Shown piece by piece: positions 63,400-64,000 of a DNA stretch of 64,000 bases (position 1 is its first letter; each line of letters starts with the position of its first letter). The notes below the pieces were generated by a model. It saw only the letters and a program-made list of their open reading frames with translations, was not told the origin of the DNA and made no database searches. The DNA is taken from assembly GCA_033064195.1 (NCBI GenBank), contig JARBJD010000198.1, positions 1 to 64,000 on the forward strand, read 5' to 3'. Source of the DNA: Blattamonas nauphoetae. Taxonomy: Eukaryota > Preaxostyla > Oxymonadida. The translations under genes were made by a program, and so were the position numbers.

Positions 63400-64000
63400 G
63401 TGTCCGCGTTTGACGAAGAGGTTGTGGAGAGAGACACTGGTGGGTGTGTTCACTCCAATCCAATTCGGGAGAGAAGAGGAGCGAAATCTGGGAAGACCAT
63501 TTAGTGTTTGTTCTGTCGATTCCGAATCGAACGAAGAAGAATCCCAATCACACAAATCCCGTTTTCGTAGTCCTCCAAAAACGACGAAGCTGACACAGCT
63601 CGAATCACAATGTCCAACAATCCAAAACACACCATCTCCATCCGATTCCCAACATTGCACAGGCACGCAAGTCTTTTCACAAACTCTAGCATAGATGACA
63701 CGATTGCAGGAACAGGCGAGCTGAAGAAATGAGAGAGAACAAGACACACAGCAATGGCACAGAGAGAATGAGAAGCTTCATTCTTGTAAAGAGAAACGAG
63801 GCATCTGAAGAGATGATGAAAATCGTCGAGACAAACTGAAAGGACGCAACATTCGAATCAAATCGCCAGCGAAACAGATTCCTCCTCTTGTGCCGTTCAC
63901 ATGGTTGGACAGAAAGCGGAACATGCTGGACGACATGCGTGTAAATTCGAGAGATTCTTCGGGAGGATGGTGGAGTCCGCCTGGATCGCCGAAGCGATGA
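63400..64000 (+). CDS. 3' exons of a host gene, partial
   Basis: Two coding-like plus-strand stretches. About 63500-63690 is S/E/P-rich (VDSESNEEESQSHKSRF). About 63812-64000 has RDDENRRDKLKGRNIRIKSP and a W-rich SSGGWWSPPGSPKR end, with TGA at 63998-64000. The frame change and a TGAAG boundary suggest an intron between them. Product unknown. Confidence 0.4.

Noticed and set aside
1-64000. CRISPR array or bacterial operon interpretation
   Set aside because: No direct repeats with unique spacers of suitable size; introns, TA and 8-bp duplication transposons and DIRS layout indicate a eukaryote.

Overview
This window is eukaryotic. It holds terminal-inverted-repeat DNA transposons with TA or 8-bp target duplications, short GT-AG introns, intron-bearing host genes and two copies of a large Polinton/Maverick-type element. 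The repeat-rich, short-intron style suggests a protist, possibly a metamonad flagellate of the oxymonad kind. That placement is a weak inference from general appearance, because no rRNA or housekeeping marker is present.

Layout. 1-11791: right-hand part of Polinton copy A. It carries a packaging ATPase, structural genes, two related capsid-type genes and a fibre-like gene with a peptidase S74 chaperone domain. Its right terminal region contains an array of about ten hairpins and differs strongly from that of copy B. 11792-19488: host DNA with a 27-bp minisatellite, a 3.3-kb TA-flanked element with a GC-rich interior (12848-16111), exons of a probable membrane-protein gene, and a second repeat-bounded GC-rich block. 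19489-43613: Polinton copy B, with both terminal inverted repeats, a protein-primed polymerase, an integrase and the same morphogenesis module as copy A. Copy B is a nest of later insertions: a TA-type MITE in the integrase gene, a pogo-like transposon that itself contains a complete-looking hAT transposon, and a CAGGGTT-ended hAT MITE in the right repeat.

43614-64000: host genes and more mobile DNA. A minus-strand multi-exon membrane-protein gene lies at about 44.4-46.3 kb. A large plus-strand host gene (H1) runs from about 46.9 to 60.3 kb and is split by two MITEs and an 8.1-kb DIRS-like tyrosine-recombinase retroelement. That retroelement in turn carries a foldback element and a second pogo-like transposon. 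Convergent with H1 is an intact 559-residue host ORF (60492-62171, minus), and the window ends in the 3' exons of another plus-strand gene.

How the parts work together. The Polinton genes form a replication and integration set (polymerase, integrase) and a virion set (ATPase, two capsid paralogues, two small MAPG proteins, an S74 fibre). Nearly all of them share a T-rich TATTTTTTATTTTT motif a few bases before the start codon, which looks like a common element-specific promoter. Copy B is clearly broken; the complete genes visible in copy A look whole except for its leftmost small gene.
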